Assembly (NCBI GenBank): GCA_029564115.1 | Contig: JAKQQP010000351.1 | Location: 29,872-93,871, forward strand | Length of the DNA stretch: 64,000 bases | Direction of reading: 5' to 3' | Source of the DNA: Candidatus Rifleibacteriota bacterium | GTDB taxonomy: Bacteria > Riflebacteria > Ozemobacteria > Ozemobacterales > Ozemobacteraceae | Shown here: in pieces, positions 1 through 9,308 of the stretch | Position numbering within the stretch: the first letter of the stretch is position 1 | How the letters are laid out: each line of letters begins with the position of its first letter | Position numbers and translations under genes: made by a program | Notes under the pieces: model-generated | What the model was told of the DNA's origin: nothing | Seen by the model: only the letters and a program-made list of their open reading frames with translations | Databases searched by the model: none

Positions 1-1
1 C

Positions 2-523
2 AAATCAAGCACTCAGTTACCCCGGCTTCTTGATAAAATCAAAATGGAACCCATGATCGACACTTTCAGCTACGGCGAAGAGCTGTTTCAGCAGTTTCAG
101 GGTTTGTCGCAGCTCCTCTGGACCGTCAGCCTCGCCATAGTCATTCTTCTTGGCATGGCCTCACTTTTCATCGTATACAACACGGTCAGACTCACTCTGT
201 TCATGCGCCGAGAAGAAATAATAATCATGAAGCTCGTCGGAGCAACCAACTGGTTCGTCAGAGGGCCCTTTATAGTTGAAGGCTTCATTCAGGGTATGAC
301 CGGGTCATTTCTGGCGATAATCATTCTCTTTACCACCTACCGATTCGCACTCGGCAAACTTGCCCAGCTTATACCATTCTTCGTTGCCGATCTGGGCTTC
401 GAACAGCTGTTCAAACTGTCAGCCAAACTTTTCATGATGGGTCTCATCCTTGGTATTTCCGGGAGCCTGCTTTCATTGCGCGACATCAGCAGATTCAGCA
501 AGTCTACGCCAGAAGGGGTCTGA
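2..523 (+). CDS. ftsX: Cell division protein FtsX, C-terminal part (5' truncated by window edge)
   Basis: Inner-membrane subunit of the FtsEX complex, which couples division to peptidoglycan hydrolase activation. The reading frame is open to the left edge, so only the C-terminal ~170 residues are present: the end of the periplasmic loop (…YGEELFQQFQGL) followed by three hydrophobic helices with the FtsX/MacB-type permease pattern, including a cytoplasmic stretch REEIIIMKLVGAT typical of FtsX. It ends two bases before the start of the EnvC-like gene, the usual FtsEX partner, which strongly supports the call. FtsE would lie just left of the window. The codon at 44 is an internal Met, not the start. 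Confidence 0.85.
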   Translation, partial: KSSTQLPRLLDKIKMEPMIDTFSYGEELFQQFQGLSQLLWTVSLAIVILLGMASLFIVYNTVRLTLFMRREEIIIMKLVGATNWFVRGPFIVEGFIQGMTGSFLAIIILFTTYRFALGKLAQLIPFFVADLGFEQLFKLSAKLFMMGLILGISGSLLSLRDISRFSKSTPEGV

Positions 524-524
524 A

Positions 525-1745
525 ATGCCCCGGATTCAGAATAAGACCATCATTCTGCTTGCAATTTTCTGTTGCGCCGCATCTCTGCCTGCAGCCACAC
601 GCGACCTCAACAAAAACCATGCTTCTCTACAGAATGATATAGATGCTATCAATCTGCAGCTCGACTATCTGAAACTGAAAGTCAGCGACAGCCAGAAAAA
701 GACCCGTAATCTCGAAGCCCGAATCAAAGAAAAAAAAACAGAAGTGGCTCAGCTGCAATCGCAGATAGAACAACTGGCTCTCAGTCAGAACGAAACAACC
801 GCCCAGATAAAAAGACTTGAAGAAGAATCAGAACTTGGCAAAGCCCAGATGCAGATATTGCTTACCCGCTTCAAATCAAGGCTGGTTCAGCTGCATAAAA
901 TCAGACAGGGAACTTTGTTAGGATCTGTTTTTTCAGCCAAAAGCCTGAACTCTTTTTTGAATCGCTACCACATGGTCAAATATCTTCTCGAAAGCGATAA
1001 AAACTTCATAGAAGAATTGAAACAGAGAGACAGGCAACAAAGAGAACTGACTGCCGAACTACAAAAAAAGCACCAGCATCTTGAAGACGTCAAACTCGAG
1101 CTTGACCAGAAACAGAAAAAACTCGACCGCGAAAACTCTGCCCTGAATGCCATGCTCTCTACAGTTTTGCTCGAGAAAAAGCTCTTTCTCGACCGCGAAA
1201 AATCACTGGCAGCTGCCCGAAAACAGCTCGAAAAAGAATTCAGCAGAGCCGAAGCTGCTCTCAAGTCACCAGAACTCGAAAACGAACTGCAACGACCGGC
1301 AGCAATCAGCGCCAGCAAAACGACGGTGCCCGGCAAACTCGCCGACAATGCCCCGGAAGCTGCCAGAATAATGCAATTCGGTTGGCCGGTGAACGGCAAA
1401 AACCGCCTTGAAGTGCAACCCATTGGCGAAGAATCTTCACCGGCACTGCAAATAAAAGTCAACGCCGACACCGAAATTCAGGCCGTCGCCAGGGGGAAAA
1501 TTTTATATAAAGGCACCATCAGCGGACTTGGCGATGTCATAATTGTAGGTCATCAAAGAGGTTTCTCAACTGTCTATGCCAGACTCGACGACATCTGGGT
1601 CGGCCTGAATGAAGTGATAGACAGAGGCGATACAATCGGTCGCATATCAGGTGGTCGCAATCAGGCGCTTCACTTCGAAATCCGATTCGGTGGGAAAAAA
1701 CAACCACCTCTTTCTTACCTGCCCATAGAACAGAAAGCAAATTGA
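525..1745 (+). CDS. envC: EnvC-like murein hydrolase activator (coiled coil + degenerate LytM/M23 domain)
   Basis: 406-residue exported protein. I chose ATG 525 because AGAAGGGG lies just upstream and it gives a signal peptide (MPRIQNKTIILLAIFCCAA…); it begins one base after the ftsX stop. Residues ~25-260 are a long Lys/Glu/Gln-rich coiled coil; residues ~285-400 are a LytM/M23 fold (GWPVNG…, GHQRGFSTVYARLD, LHFEIRFGG). The zinc-binding HxxxD motif is absent and the HxH motif reads HFE, so the domain is probably catalytically dead, as in EnvC, which activates amidases under FtsEX control. Active M23 peptidases keep these residues. Role inferred from neighbour plus degeneracy. Confidence 0.85.
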   Translation: MPRIQNKTIILLAIFCCAASLPAATRDLNKNHASLQNDIDAINLQLDYLKLKVSDSQKKTRNLEARIKEKKTEVAQLQSQIEQLALSQNETTAQIKRLEEESELGKAQMQILLTRFKSRLVQLHKIRQGTLLGSVFSAKSLNSFLNRYHMVKYLLESDKNFIEELKQRDRQQRELTAELQKKHQHLEDVKLELDQKQKKLDRENSALNAMLSTVLLEKKLFLDREKSLAAARKQLEKEFSRAEAALKSPELENELQRPAAISASKTTVPGKLADNAPEAARIMQFGWPVNGKNRLEVQPIGEESSPALQIKVNADTEIQAVARGKILYKGTISGLGDVIIVGHQRGFSTVYARLDDIWVGLNEVIDRGDTIGRISGGRNQALHFEIRFGGKKQPPLSYLPIEQKAN

Positions 1746-1760
1746 ACGAACTGTTGTTTT

Positions 1761-1792
1761 TTGTATTATATTTTTGCTTATGCTAGTATAAT
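1761..1792 (+). promoter_or_regulatory. Possible promoter of the CtpA-type protease gene
   Basis: A perfect TATAAT at 1787-1792 lies 40 bases upstream of the start codon in an AT-rich gap. The best -35 is TTGTAT at 1761-1766, but the 20-base spacer is long, so the assignment is tentative. Confidence 0.35.
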
Positions 1793-1831
1793 TACCAAAA
1801 ACTTTCGTCGTCGTCTGAAGGAGCTTTTTAA

Positions 1832-3265
1832 ATGGTCAAAAAAATTTTCCGCAGCATAATATTGTTAGGCGTCTTTGTTGGGCTCCTGTCAGTGATTTCG
1901 AGTAGAAGTGCCATAGCCTCATCTACCAACCTGACCTACTTCAAATCGCTCGATCTGATTCGCAAGGTGCTTGAGCTGATCAAATCTGACTATGTCGAAG
2001 AAAACATCGACGAACAGAAGCTGATATACGGCGCCATCGAAGGCATGCTCAAAAAACTCGACGACCCCTACACTCGCTTCATGGAGCCAAAGAGCTTCAA
2101 AGAAATGCAGGTTGAAACTCAGGGCGAATTCGGGGGGCTTGGCATCGTAATTTCTATCAAAGATCGTATGCTTACAGTTATTTCTCCCATAGACGACACT
2201 CCAGCTGCAAGAGCCGGGATCATGGCCGGCGACATGATCATCAAAATCGACGGCAAAGACGTTATCGACATCGCTTTGCACGACGCGGTCAAGCTGTTGC
2301 GCGGCCCGGTGGGCAGCAAGGTCATCATTTCAGTGCTGCGCGAAGGCGAAAAGGAATCTCGTGATTACGAACTTGAGCGTCAGATTATCAAGCTTCCCAG
2401 CGTAAAATACTGGGTTCTTTCGCCTGATATCGGCTACATAAGGCTGACCCAGTTTATCCAGACTTCTTCAGAAGACCTTGAAAAGGCAATGATCGACCTC
2501 GAAAAAAATGGTGTCAAATCTATCATTCTCGATCTGCGCAACAACCCGGGCGGGCTTCTCACCTCTGCTGTCGAAGTCGGCCGCAAGTTCATTCCCAAGG
2601 GTGATATCGTCTCGATAAAGGGTCGCGATGGTGAAGAAAACACGTACAGCTCTTTCTTCAAATACCATCCGCTGCTGCCCCTGATCGTTCTGATCAACGA
2701 AGGCTCGGCCTCAGCCTCAGAAATCGTTGCCGGCGCTATCAAAGACAACAAACGCGGGCTGCTGCTCGGCAAAAAATCGTTTGGCAAGGGCTCTGTCCAG
2801 ACTGTCATCTCGCTTAATGACGGCTCGGCCATGGCTCTGACAACCGCCCTTTACTACACCCCCTCCGGAGTGAATATCCACAAGTCAGGCATCACTCCCG
2901 ACATAGAGGTAGATCTGCCCAAAATGGATGACAGCAAACAGGAAGAAATACGCAAAGCCATCGAACTTGACCAGAAATACCTGCAGAAGTTGAGCAATGC
3001 TCATAATAACGATGGCAAAATCGCCGATGAGACCGGTTCTCAAACGGTATCGGTCGAGCTGAGTTCTGGCACCATAACTCTGACCTCCGCAACCGGTTCA
3101 GAAACCTATAAATTGAGTGGTTTCGTCGAACCACCCGACAGTTTTACCAACGGCCGGCTCGAGCAGTTTGTCATTAATCCTTTTGATACCCAGCTGCAGA
3201 GAGCCATGGATATCCTGAAATCGACCGGCGTATTCATGCCCCTCATGGAAAGCCGGGAACAGTAA
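1832..3265 (+). CDS. ctpA: C-terminal processing protease (S41 family, PDZ domain)
   Basis: 477-residue periplasmic serine protease of the CtpA/Prc family. GAAGGAG precedes ATG 1832. An N-terminal signal/anchor (residues 5-30) is followed by an N-terminal helical domain (DPYTRFMEP), a PDZ domain (~97-185: GGLGIVIS…AGDMIIKIDGKDV) and the S41 catalytic core. The Ser/Lys/Gln triad can be read as S294 (EGSASASEIVAGA), K319 and Q323 (SFGKGSVQ), with the same Ser-Lys spacing as CtpB. Such proteases trim lipoproteins and regulate peptidoglycan hydrolases; the position behind ftsX-envC suggests control of cell-wall enzymes (inference). The C-terminal ~80 residues after the core are not recognised. 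Confidence 0.93.
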   Translation: MVKKIFRSIILLGVFVGLLSVISSRSAIASSTNLTYFKSLDLIRKVLELIKSDYVEENIDEQKLIYGAIEGMLKKLDDPYTRFMEPKSFKEMQVETQGEFGGLGIVISIKDRMLTVISPIDDTPAARAGIMAGDMIIKIDGKDVIDIALHDAVKLLRGPVGSKVIISVLREGEKESRDYELERQIIKLPSVKYWVLSPDIGYIRLTQFIQTSSEDLEKAMIDLEKNGVKSIILDLRNNPGGLLTSAVEVGRKFIPKGDIVSIKGRDGEENTYSSFFKYHPLLPLIVLINEGSASASEIVAGAIKDNKRGLLLGKKSFGKGSVQTVISLNDGSAMALTTALYYTPSGVNIHKSGITPDIEVDLPKMDDSKQEEIRKAIELDQKYLQKLSNAHNNDGKIADETGSQTVSVELSSGTITLTSATGSETYKLSGFVEPPDSFTNGRLEQFVINPFDTQLQRAMDILKSTGVFMPLMESREQ

Positions 3266-3274
3266 GAAGTCTCA

Positions 3275-3961
3275 ATGGAATACCGATCCATACTGAGTTG
3301 TTGTAGAACCGGAAGGTCAGGAGTAACCCTGATCGAAGTTCTCATCGTCAGTGTTGTGATCGGTATCATGGCCACTCTTGCGTTCCCCGCTTTCAAAGTC
3401 ATTCAACAACGCGAAAAAGAAAAACGCCTCAAAAAAATTCTGACCGAGGTTCGCACAGCTATTGCCGGCGGCAAGTCACAACAGGCAGACCATCTGTTCG
3501 TAGACGGCTACCGCAATTATGTCCGGGCCATCGGCGTTGAACAGATTATGGCAAAATACGGAAACGACGCTCTTCTCGCAGCGCCTGAAATAGCATCTTT
3601 TTCTTTTCATCTTGCAGACACGGGTCTGGGCTATCCGAAAACTCCGGCAGCACTCACCGAGAGCAGTTTCGATCTGACAATACCTACCCTTGCCGCACAA
3701 AGTGTTCAGATCAAGTTCGCCAGGCGTTTTTTGCGACGACTCCCGCCCCACCCCTTCGCTGGCTGGTATCCAAACGCCCACTGGGAATTCAAACCAGCCA
3801 GAGCGAATCAGGCTTTGCCCGAGGGTGTAACGACCTTTAAAGCCGATGCCGCCGCCTGGTCTGAAACTGACCCGGCAGAGCTCATCATCACGGGAGTCCT
3901 CGATATAAAATCAGTTGGAGCCGGGCTGGCACTTGACGGGAGCAATACCGATGACTGGTAA
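3275..3961 (+). CDS. Type IV pilin-like / type II secretion pseudopilin 1
   Basis: 228-residue prepilin-like protein. It has a short basic leader ending RSG, then the mature N-terminus VTLIEVLIVSVVIGIMATLAF with the conserved Glu at +5: a class III prepilin peptidase site followed by the hydrophobic assembly helix. The remainder is a globular domain with no recognised family. The ribosome site is weak (AAGAAG). The gene begins nine bases after the protease gene and heads three consecutive pseudopilin genes that precede the GspE/PilB ATPase. Probably a minor or major subunit of the pseudopilus built by the downstream machine; which one cannot be told. Confidence 0.85.
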   Translation: MEYRSILSCCRTGRSGVTLIEVLIVSVVIGIMATLAFPAFKVIQQREKEKRLKKILTEVRTAIAGGKSQQADHLFVDGYRNYVRAIGVEQIMAKYGNDALLAAPEIASFSFHLADTGLGYPKTPAALTESSFDLTIPTLAAQSVQIKFARRFLRRLPPHPFAGWYPNAHWEFKPARANQALPEGVTTFKADAAAWSETDPAELIITGVLDIKSVGAGLALDGSNTDDW

Positions 3962-4526
3962 ATCACGACAAGGCTTTTCTCTCTTCGAAATGCTTTTTAC
4001 CGTCGCCCTTATTGGCATAGTGGTCGGAGCCACCATGCCTGTTGCCGAGGTCATGTTCATCAAAGGCAAAGAAACAGAACTCGAAGAAAACCTTAATCGT
4101 GTCAGACAGTCGATCTCACTCTGGAAACGGGACTGCTATAATGCTGTCATCAAGCAACACGGTTACATCGATATGCACAAGATTCCCGATGCCAATCTTT
4201 ACCCACCTTCACTTTTTGCCCTGGTAAAGCCTGAATCGGTTCTGACCGACGGCAAATTTCCGGTCTACGATGCAGACAATATAAAAATCGCTGACTTTTA
4301 TCCGCGGGCATATCTGCACGAAATCCCCGTAGATCCCTTTGTGGGTGCGGCGGCATGGGTATTGCACTATGCTTCTGGCACCAACACCGTAACCTTTACG
4401 GGCGGCACCGTCACCGCTCCCGAAAATCATGTCGGCATTTTTGATATTTCCTGTGTCGACAATACCGACGATCGACGCCGGGGTTTCATTCAGGCAATCG
4501 ATGGCACAAATTACGTAGACTGGTGA
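3951..4526 (+). CDS. Type IV pilin-like pseudopilin 2
   Basis: 191 residues from ATG 3951; GACGGGAG sits seven to eight bases upstream, and the start overlaps the previous gene by 11 bases, suggesting translational coupling. The leader MTGKSRQG is followed by FSLFEMLFTVALIGIVV with Glu at +5, the standard prepilin cleavage and methylation site. The globular part (ELEENLNRVRQSISLWKRDCYN…) looks like a GspG/pilin-type alpha spine followed by a beta region. No specific subunit assignment. Confidence 0.85.
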   Translation: MTGKSRQGFSLFEMLFTVALIGIVVGATMPVAEVMFIKGKETELEENLNRVRQSISLWKRDCYNAVIKQHGYIDMHKIPDANLYPPSLFALVKPESVLTDGKFPVYDADNIKIADFYPRAYLHEIPVDPFVGAAAWVLHYASGTNTVTFTGGTVTAPENHVGIFDISCVDNTDDRRRGFIQAIDGTNYVDW

Positions 4527-4537
4527 GGACTCAACTT

Positions 4538-5200
4538 ATGCGCAAACAAGGTTTTTCGATTATCGAGCTTTTGATCGTAATAGCCATCATAAGCATTCTT
4601 CTCGGCGTAGCTGTACCTTATTACAATGATTACATCTACGATGCCCGTCTTAACGTCTTGAAGCAGAATGTCGCTACTTTTCGCAACTCGGTCAACCAGT
4701 TTCGCGGCGACAATGTCAGAGGGCCTTTTGCCGTTGAAGTGCGCAAAGGCGGCAGCGTTATTCATTCTGACCCTTTAAGCAATGCCGCCGATGGTTCAGA
4801 ACTTGTTTCGGGTCCGATTCAGATGATAGGCAACCCGAGTGTGCCGACGCGCCGCGCAAATATCGTCTATCTTCAGACTGCGCCGGTGTTCATCGACCCA
4901 CAAAGTGGCATCAGTGTGCCGACGGCAAACATTACAGTGGCCAGCCCCAGCGCCTATTTTTATGATAACGATGCCAACGACGCCTTTGACTTCGACCCAG
5001 ACGGGAACGACGATTACAGCGACTCTGAGTTCGCCTTCATAGACGGTAACAACAATGAAACCTACGAAAGCGAATTTGACACCATCCTGTTTTTCGATAC
5101 TCAAAGTATCTACACCCCGTTTCCGCCGGATGCAGCAACGAGTAAAGCTCTTGATTTCACCAGTTTCAGCGTCAGAGATTCTGCTGGTTTGACTTATTAA
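4538..5200 (+). CDS. Type IV pilin-like pseudopilin 3 with acidic calcium-loop-like region
   Basis: 220 residues from ATG 4538, preceded by GAGGA at an 8-base spacing; a GTG at 4523 lacks this support. MRKQG is followed by FSIIELLIVIAIISILLG, a textbook prepilin site with Glu at +5. Residues ~142-182 are extremely acidic and contain DFDPDGNDD and FIDGNNNE, which resemble calcium-binding DxDxDG loops. GspG-type pseudopilins are known to bind calcium, so this could be the structural subunit with a metal site (inference). A 76-base gap separates it from the ATPase gene. Confidence 0.85.
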   Translation: MRKQGFSIIELLIVIAIISILLGVAVPYYNDYIYDARLNVLKQNVATFRNSVNQFRGDNVRGPFAVEVRKGGSVIHSDPLSNAADGSELVSGPIQMIGNPSVPTRRANIVYLQTAPVFIDPQSGISVPTANITVASPSAYFYDNDANDAFDFDPDGNDDYSDSEFAFIDGNNNETYESEFDTILFFDTQSIYTPFPPDAATSKALDFTSFSVRDSAGLTY

Positions 5201-5276
5201 TTTTCATTTCAGGTATTTACACTAAAAATTTTACGACGACTGCCGATAGCTTTGAGGAAGGACTGTTTTAATCTAT

Positions 5277-7049
5277 ATGACCAACGATTTTCTTAAACGA
5301 AAAAGAATCGGCGAGATTCTCATGGAAATGGGCGCTATCACTGCTCAGCAGCTCGAAACCGCTCTGAAGCGCCAGCCATCTTCTCGAAAGATGCTTGGTG
5401 AGATTCTTATCGAAGATAAAGCCATTACTGAAGAAACTTTGTTCACCGGGCTTTCGACGCAGCACGGCATCGAGTTCGTCAATCTTGGCGAGATAGACCT
5501 CAATACCGAACTGATTCGCCAGATTCCGGAAAGCCTGATTAAAACTTATAAGTTCATTCCGATTCGCAAAGAACCCAAGTCTCTGACCATAGCCGTTTTC
5601 GACCCGAGCAACATCAAGATGTTCGACAGTATCAAAATGGCCACTGGCTACATGTTCATCAAGTGGGTTCTGGCCATGAAAACTCAGATTCTGCATATCA
5701 TCAACGATGTTCTTTATCGCCCCCAGAATGTTCTCGACAATGTTCCCATCGATGAACTTCTCAAAGACGTAAAACTTGAATTCAGTAAAGAAGAAAACCA
5801 GTTCACCGAAGTGTATTCGGGGCAAACTGCTACCGAACTCAACCTTGAAGAACTGAAACGTGAATCTGACCAGACATCTATAGTCACCCTGGTTCACAAA
5901 ATCATTCTTGATGCAGTTAAAATGCGTGCATCAGATATTCACATCGAATCGTTCGAAAAGATTATTCAGGTCAGATACCGCATTGACGGCATTCTTTACG
6001 ATATCATGCCGATCGAACGCGCGGCGCAGCAGGCAATTATTTCGCGCATCAAAATCATGTCGAATCTCGACATTACCGAACGCTTCATGCCCCAGGACGG
6101 CAACTTCAAGCTCAAGGTCAAGGGGCAACACATCGAGTTCCGCGTGGCGATCCTGCCCTCTATCTATGGTCAGAACTGTACCATCCGCGTTCTCGACGCC
6201 GGGCGCGTCAACCTCGATCTCGCCGGGCTGGGCTTTCACGCAGATGACCTGCAGCTGTTCGAATACAACATCGGCCGCCCATGGGGTTTGTGTCTGCTCG
6301 CCGGTCCGACGGGTTCAGGTAAAACCACTACCCTCTACTCAGCGCTTTCGCTGATCAACAGCCGACAGAAAAAAATCATCACCGTCGAAGACCCCGTCGA
6401 ATTCAAAATTCCTGGTGTGCATCAGATGCAGGTTCAGGAAAATAAAAATAACCCGGCCAGGTCTCTCACTTTCGCTCGAGGTCTGCGCTCGATTCTGCGT
6501 CTCGACCCTGACATCATTCTCGTCGGCGAAATTCGCGATTACGAAACTGCAGAAATTACAATCAAGGCGGCCCTGACGGGTCATATGGTTTTCTCGACCA
6601 TTCACGCCAACACGGCCATAGAAACCATCAGCCGTCTTGAAAACCTTGGTATCGACCCCTATCTGTATGCTTCGGCACTATGTCTGCTCGTTGGCCAGCG
6701 TCTCGTCAGAAAAATCTGCCCGGCGTGCAAAACTCAGATTGAAACCACGCCATATATCACCGCTTCACTCGGGCTCAACGCAGCTGAAATGGAGGGGCTG
6801 ACTCTCTACCGTGGCGTAGGCTGTAAAGAATGTAACAACAGTGGTTTCAAAGACAGAACAGGCCTTTACGAAGTCGTTGAAATTACACCCGAACTCAAAG
6901 ATCTTATCAGCCAGCGAAGAACGACGAGCGATCTCATGCAGTATCTGCGTAAGCATAAAGTGAAAACTCTGGCTGATTGCTGTCTGGCAAAAGTTCTTGC
7001 TGGCGAAGTGCCTATCGAAGAGTTTATAATGATCAACATGGGAAGTTAA
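5277..7049 (+). CDS. GspE/PilB-family secretion/pilus assembly ATPase
   Basis: 590-residue cytoplasmic hexameric ATPase that powers pseudopilus or pilus extension. An N-terminal MshEN-like domain (residues ~8-150: IGEILMEMGAIT…, LGEILIEDKAI) precedes the T2SSE core. Walker A GPTGSGKT is at 343-350, the Asp box/Walker B (LDPDIILVGEIRD) at ~409-421, the His box (TGHMVFSTIHANTA) at ~434-447, and the zinc tetracysteine at C481/C484 and C516/C519, which marks the PilB/GspE rather than the PilT branch. The SD (GAGGAAGGA) is ~14 bases upstream, longer than usual. Placed between pilins and PilMNO; no PilC/GspF is in the window. Confidence 0.95.
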   Translation: MTNDFLKRKRIGEILMEMGAITAQQLETALKRQPSSRKMLGEILIEDKAITEETLFTGLSTQHGIEFVNLGEIDLNTELIRQIPESLIKTYKFIPIRKEPKSLTIAVFDPSNIKMFDSIKMATGYMFIKWVLAMKTQILHIINDVLYRPQNVLDNVPIDELLKDVKLEFSKEENQFTEVYSGQTATELNLEELKRESDQTSIVTLVHKIILDAVKMRASDIHIESFEKIIQVRYRIDGILYDIMPIERAAQQAIISRIKIMSNLDITERFMPQDGNFKLKVKGQHIEFRVAILPSIYGQNCTIRVLDAGRVNLDLAGLGFHADDLQLFEYNIGRPWGLCLLAGPTGSGKTTTLYSALSLINSRQKKIITVEDPVEFKIPGVHQMQVQENKNNPARSLTFARGLRSILRLDPDIILVGEIRDYETAEITIKAALTGHMVFSTIHANTAIETISRLENLGIDPYLYASALCLLVGQRLVRKICPACKTQIETTPYITASLGLNAAEMEGLTLYRGVGCKECNNSGFKDRTGLYEVVEITPELKDLISQRRTTSDLMQYLRKHKVKTLADCCLAKVLAGEVPIEEFIMINMGS

Positions 7050-7052
7050 GCA

Positions 7053-8126
7053 ATGGCAAGGCAAGGATTAAAAATGAAAACGGTTCTCGACATGGGAACT
7101 TACGAAGTAAGACTGCTTACCCTCGAGTCGGCGGCGGCGGGTGAAGTTCGCCTGCAAAGGTGTTTATCGACCAATACCCCCAAGGATTTCGTTGCTTCCA
7201 CTTTCATTGAATACCCTATCATCGACCCGTTGCCGCTGCGTCAAGCCGTAACTTCGCTTGTCAAAGAATCAAAACTGCCATATGAAAACACTTTGATGCT
7301 TCTGCCCGACCATTCAACGCTCATCAATCTGATGGTCACGCCGCCAAGATATTCAACAAAAGAAATGGATGAAGCCATAAAAGAGGACTTCGTTCCGATA
7401 ATGCCCCTGCCCTATGAAAACTGGCATGTCGTTCAACACAGTATTGGCACCTGGGAAGAAGACGAAATAGTTCTGGCAATTGCAATTATAAAAAACAACC
7501 TGCTGGAAGCCGGTGGCATAGTGCAGCAATCAGGTTTGAACCCCACCATCACCGACATTAACTTTCTCAACGTGGCCAACCTGATCGAGCACCACCTCAC
7601 CAGCGCTGAAAGCAAAGGCAAAAATATCTGCCTGATTCATCTCGGTCATGAATCAACCTCTGTAGGGGTATTTAAAGACGGGCAACTGCGGGTTCTGCAA
7701 AATCGCCCCATAGGCGCCTACGATTTCACCAAACAGATCAGCAGGCACTTTCATGTCTCTGAAGCTGATGCAGACCAGTTTAAACGCAACGAGATATGCT
7801 TTTTACCTGAACCCTCGCCCGAACAAGATATTCAGTATAATTTCACTGTCATCAAAAACGTCTTTGCGCTCCTCTGCCGCGAAATATTCGGCTCAATCGA
7901 AAGTTACCTGACTAAATTCAGAGAATTTTCGATACATGAAGTCATAATATCTGGCGGTGGCGCCAATTTCGAGAACATCAACGTCGCTCTTACCACTCAA
8001 CTCAGCTTAACAACAAGGGTAAGACGCGTTTGTGAATTTTATGATCTCTTTGTCGATGGCAAAGCTGTCGATGATTCTGAGAAGAACTCTCTGGCCGCTG
8101 CATGCGGCTCATACCTGAGGGAATAG
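7053..8126 (+). CDS. pilM: PilM-like actin-fold pilus assembly protein
   Basis: 357 residues with an actin/FtsA-like fold: an N-terminal phosphate-1 motif (VLDMGTYEVRLLTLES), a central phosphate-2 region (ICLIHLGHESTSVGVF) and a C-terminal adenosine motif (VIISGGGANFENI). PilM binds ATP and the PilN N-terminus at the cytoplasmic face, forming the ring of the alignment subcomplex. It starts three bases after the ATPase gene. ATG 7053 has GGAAG upstream, but ATG 7074, giving MKTVLDMG…, has an equally good AAGGA and could be the true start. Followed in order by PilN, PilO and PilP-like genes. Confidence 0.85.
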   Translation: MARQGLKMKTVLDMGTYEVRLLTLESAAAGEVRLQRCLSTNTPKDFVASTFIEYPIIDPLPLRQAVTSLVKESKLPYENTLMLLPDHSTLINLMVTPPRYSTKEMDEAIKEDFVPIMPLPYENWHVVQHSIGTWEEDEIVLAIAIIKNNLLEAGGIVQQSGLNPTITDINFLNVANLIEHHLTSAESKGKNICLIHLGHESTSVGVFKDGQLRVLQNRPIGAYDFTKQISRHFHVSEADADQFKRNEICFLPEPSPEQDIQYNFTVIKNVFALLCREIFGSIESYLTKFREFSIHEVIISGGGANFENINVALTTQLSLTTRVRRVCEFYDLFVDGKAVDDSEKNSLAAACGSYLRE

Positions 8127-8128
8127 CC

Positions 8129-8695
8129 ATGAAGTTTCAGTTTGACCTGTTGCCTGTCGAGTATAAAAGTAGACCGCGCGACAATATCGGTATGGTTCTG
8201 GCACTGCTGATAGTTGTAATGACTATTTCGGCGGTCAGCAGCATGACCTACAAAAGCAGGAATGAAATTGCCAGCGCCGAAGCCGTTCTTACGCAAAAAG
8301 ATGCTGAGCTTCGTGAAATAATTGATAAAACCAGCAAACTTCAGCCCCCCGTAAACGAAATAAACGCCTTGCGGAGCAGTATCGAGTTTATCAATGCCAA
8401 TCTCGATACCCCGGCCAGCAACATGGTAGACTTTTTTGCCGCCCTCGAGGCCGCAGTTCCAGAAAGAGTGCTGATACACGATCTGAGTCCTAAAAACTTC
8501 AGCAATTTGAGTGTTCCATTCTCGATAACTGGTGAAGGGGCTACCATTCAGGATGTTCTCGAATTTGTGAACCGCCTCAATCAGAGTGGCAAATTTCAGG
8601 CGCAGCTAAAAAGCAATACAAGCGTAGCCCAGGATCTCGGGCAATCACAGAGCTTCTCTCTGGGGCTCACTTATAGACCTGCCCCAAATAAATAA
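8129..8695 (+). CDS. pilN: PilN-like pilus assembly membrane protein
   Basis: 188 residues from ATG 8129, with GAGGGA six bases upstream; the start lies three bases after the pilM stop. The N-terminus MKFQFDLLPVEY matches the conserved NLLP-type PilM-binding tail of PilN, followed by one membrane helix (~25-45), a coiled coil and a periplasmic ferredoxin-like domain with the PilN pattern VFVNRLNQSGKF. Bitopic inner-membrane protein pairing with PilO. Confidence 0.82.
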   Translation: MKFQFDLLPVEYKSRPRDNIGMVLALLIVVMTISAVSSMTYKSRNEIASAEAVLTQKDAELREIIDKTSKLQPPVNEINALRSSIEFINANLDTPASNMVDFFAALEAAVPERVLIHDLSPKNFSNLSVPFSITGEGATIQDVLEFVNRLNQSGKFQAQLKSNTSVAQDLGQSQSFSLGLTYRPAPNK

Positions 8696-8709
8696 AACAG
8701 GAAAAAGCC

Positions 8710-9291
8710 GTGAAGACAAGATTAAGATCTAATATCGAACGTGTTTTAACCTATGGCCTGATGGCAGGCGCTATAGTTTTTCTTGTCTACTTTCTAGGCT
8801 CGGTCAACAGGTCTCAGCGACAGCTTATCGCCAGCAAAAAGACTGAAATTGCCGATCTGTCGAAGCGGATAGAAGAGTCAAAAAAAGATCTTACGCAACG
8901 ACAGCAGCAGATCAACGAGATAACTACGCAACTGCGTGATAAACGCCAGGAAATAAAAGAAAAATTTGAAAAACTTCTTGAAAGCGCAGCAAACTACACT
9001 GTTTTTATCGAACAGGTTCAAAGAAAAGCCAAAGCCCTCGGAATTCATATCCAGGATTCGAATTACAAAACCCCCGCACCGGTCAAAGGTGGTGCCGGCA
9101 ACTATGTCGAGTTCAAATTCGATATGCGCATTCGTGGTTCATACAATAAACTCAAACAATTCCTCTGGGAGTCAGAAAACGCTCTTGGCCGACTGGTAAA
9201 GATTTCGCAACTCGAAATCATACCACCGCTAAGCGACCAGCAGGGAAACATGTCGATGAAGCTCACCCTCTCAACGTTTTTCCTGCCTTGA
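8710..9291 (+). CDS. pilO: PilO-like pilus assembly membrane protein
   Basis: 193 residues starting at GTG 8710 with AGGAAA upstream. A single transmembrane helix (~13-33) is followed by a coiled coil (~38-95, many Lys/Glu/Gln) and a periplasmic alpha/beta domain (ESAANYTVFIEQVQRKAKALGI … LKQFLWESENALGRLVKISQLEI), matching PilO/GspM architecture and size. Gene order after PilN supports the call. Confidence 0.82.
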   Translation: MKTRLRSNIERVLTYGLMAGAIVFLVYFLGSVNRSQRQLIASKKTEIADLSKRIEESKKDLTQRQQQINEITTQLRDKRQEIKEKFEKLLESAANYTVFIEQVQRKAKALGIHIQDSNYKTPAPVKGGAGNYVEFKFDMRIRGSYNKLKQFLWESENALGRLVKISQLEIIPPLSDQQGNMSMKLTLSTFFLP

Positions 9292-9308
9292 AGCGAAAGA
9301 GAAGTTAA

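Noticed and set aside
965..1471. 168-codon minus-strand frame, Ser/Phe-rich
   Set aside because: Mirror of the Glu/Lys-rich coiled coil of the EnvC-like gene.
5268..5897. 209-codon minus-strand open frame
   Set aside because: Antisense to the GspE/PilB ATPase N-terminus; no SD and no recognisable domain.
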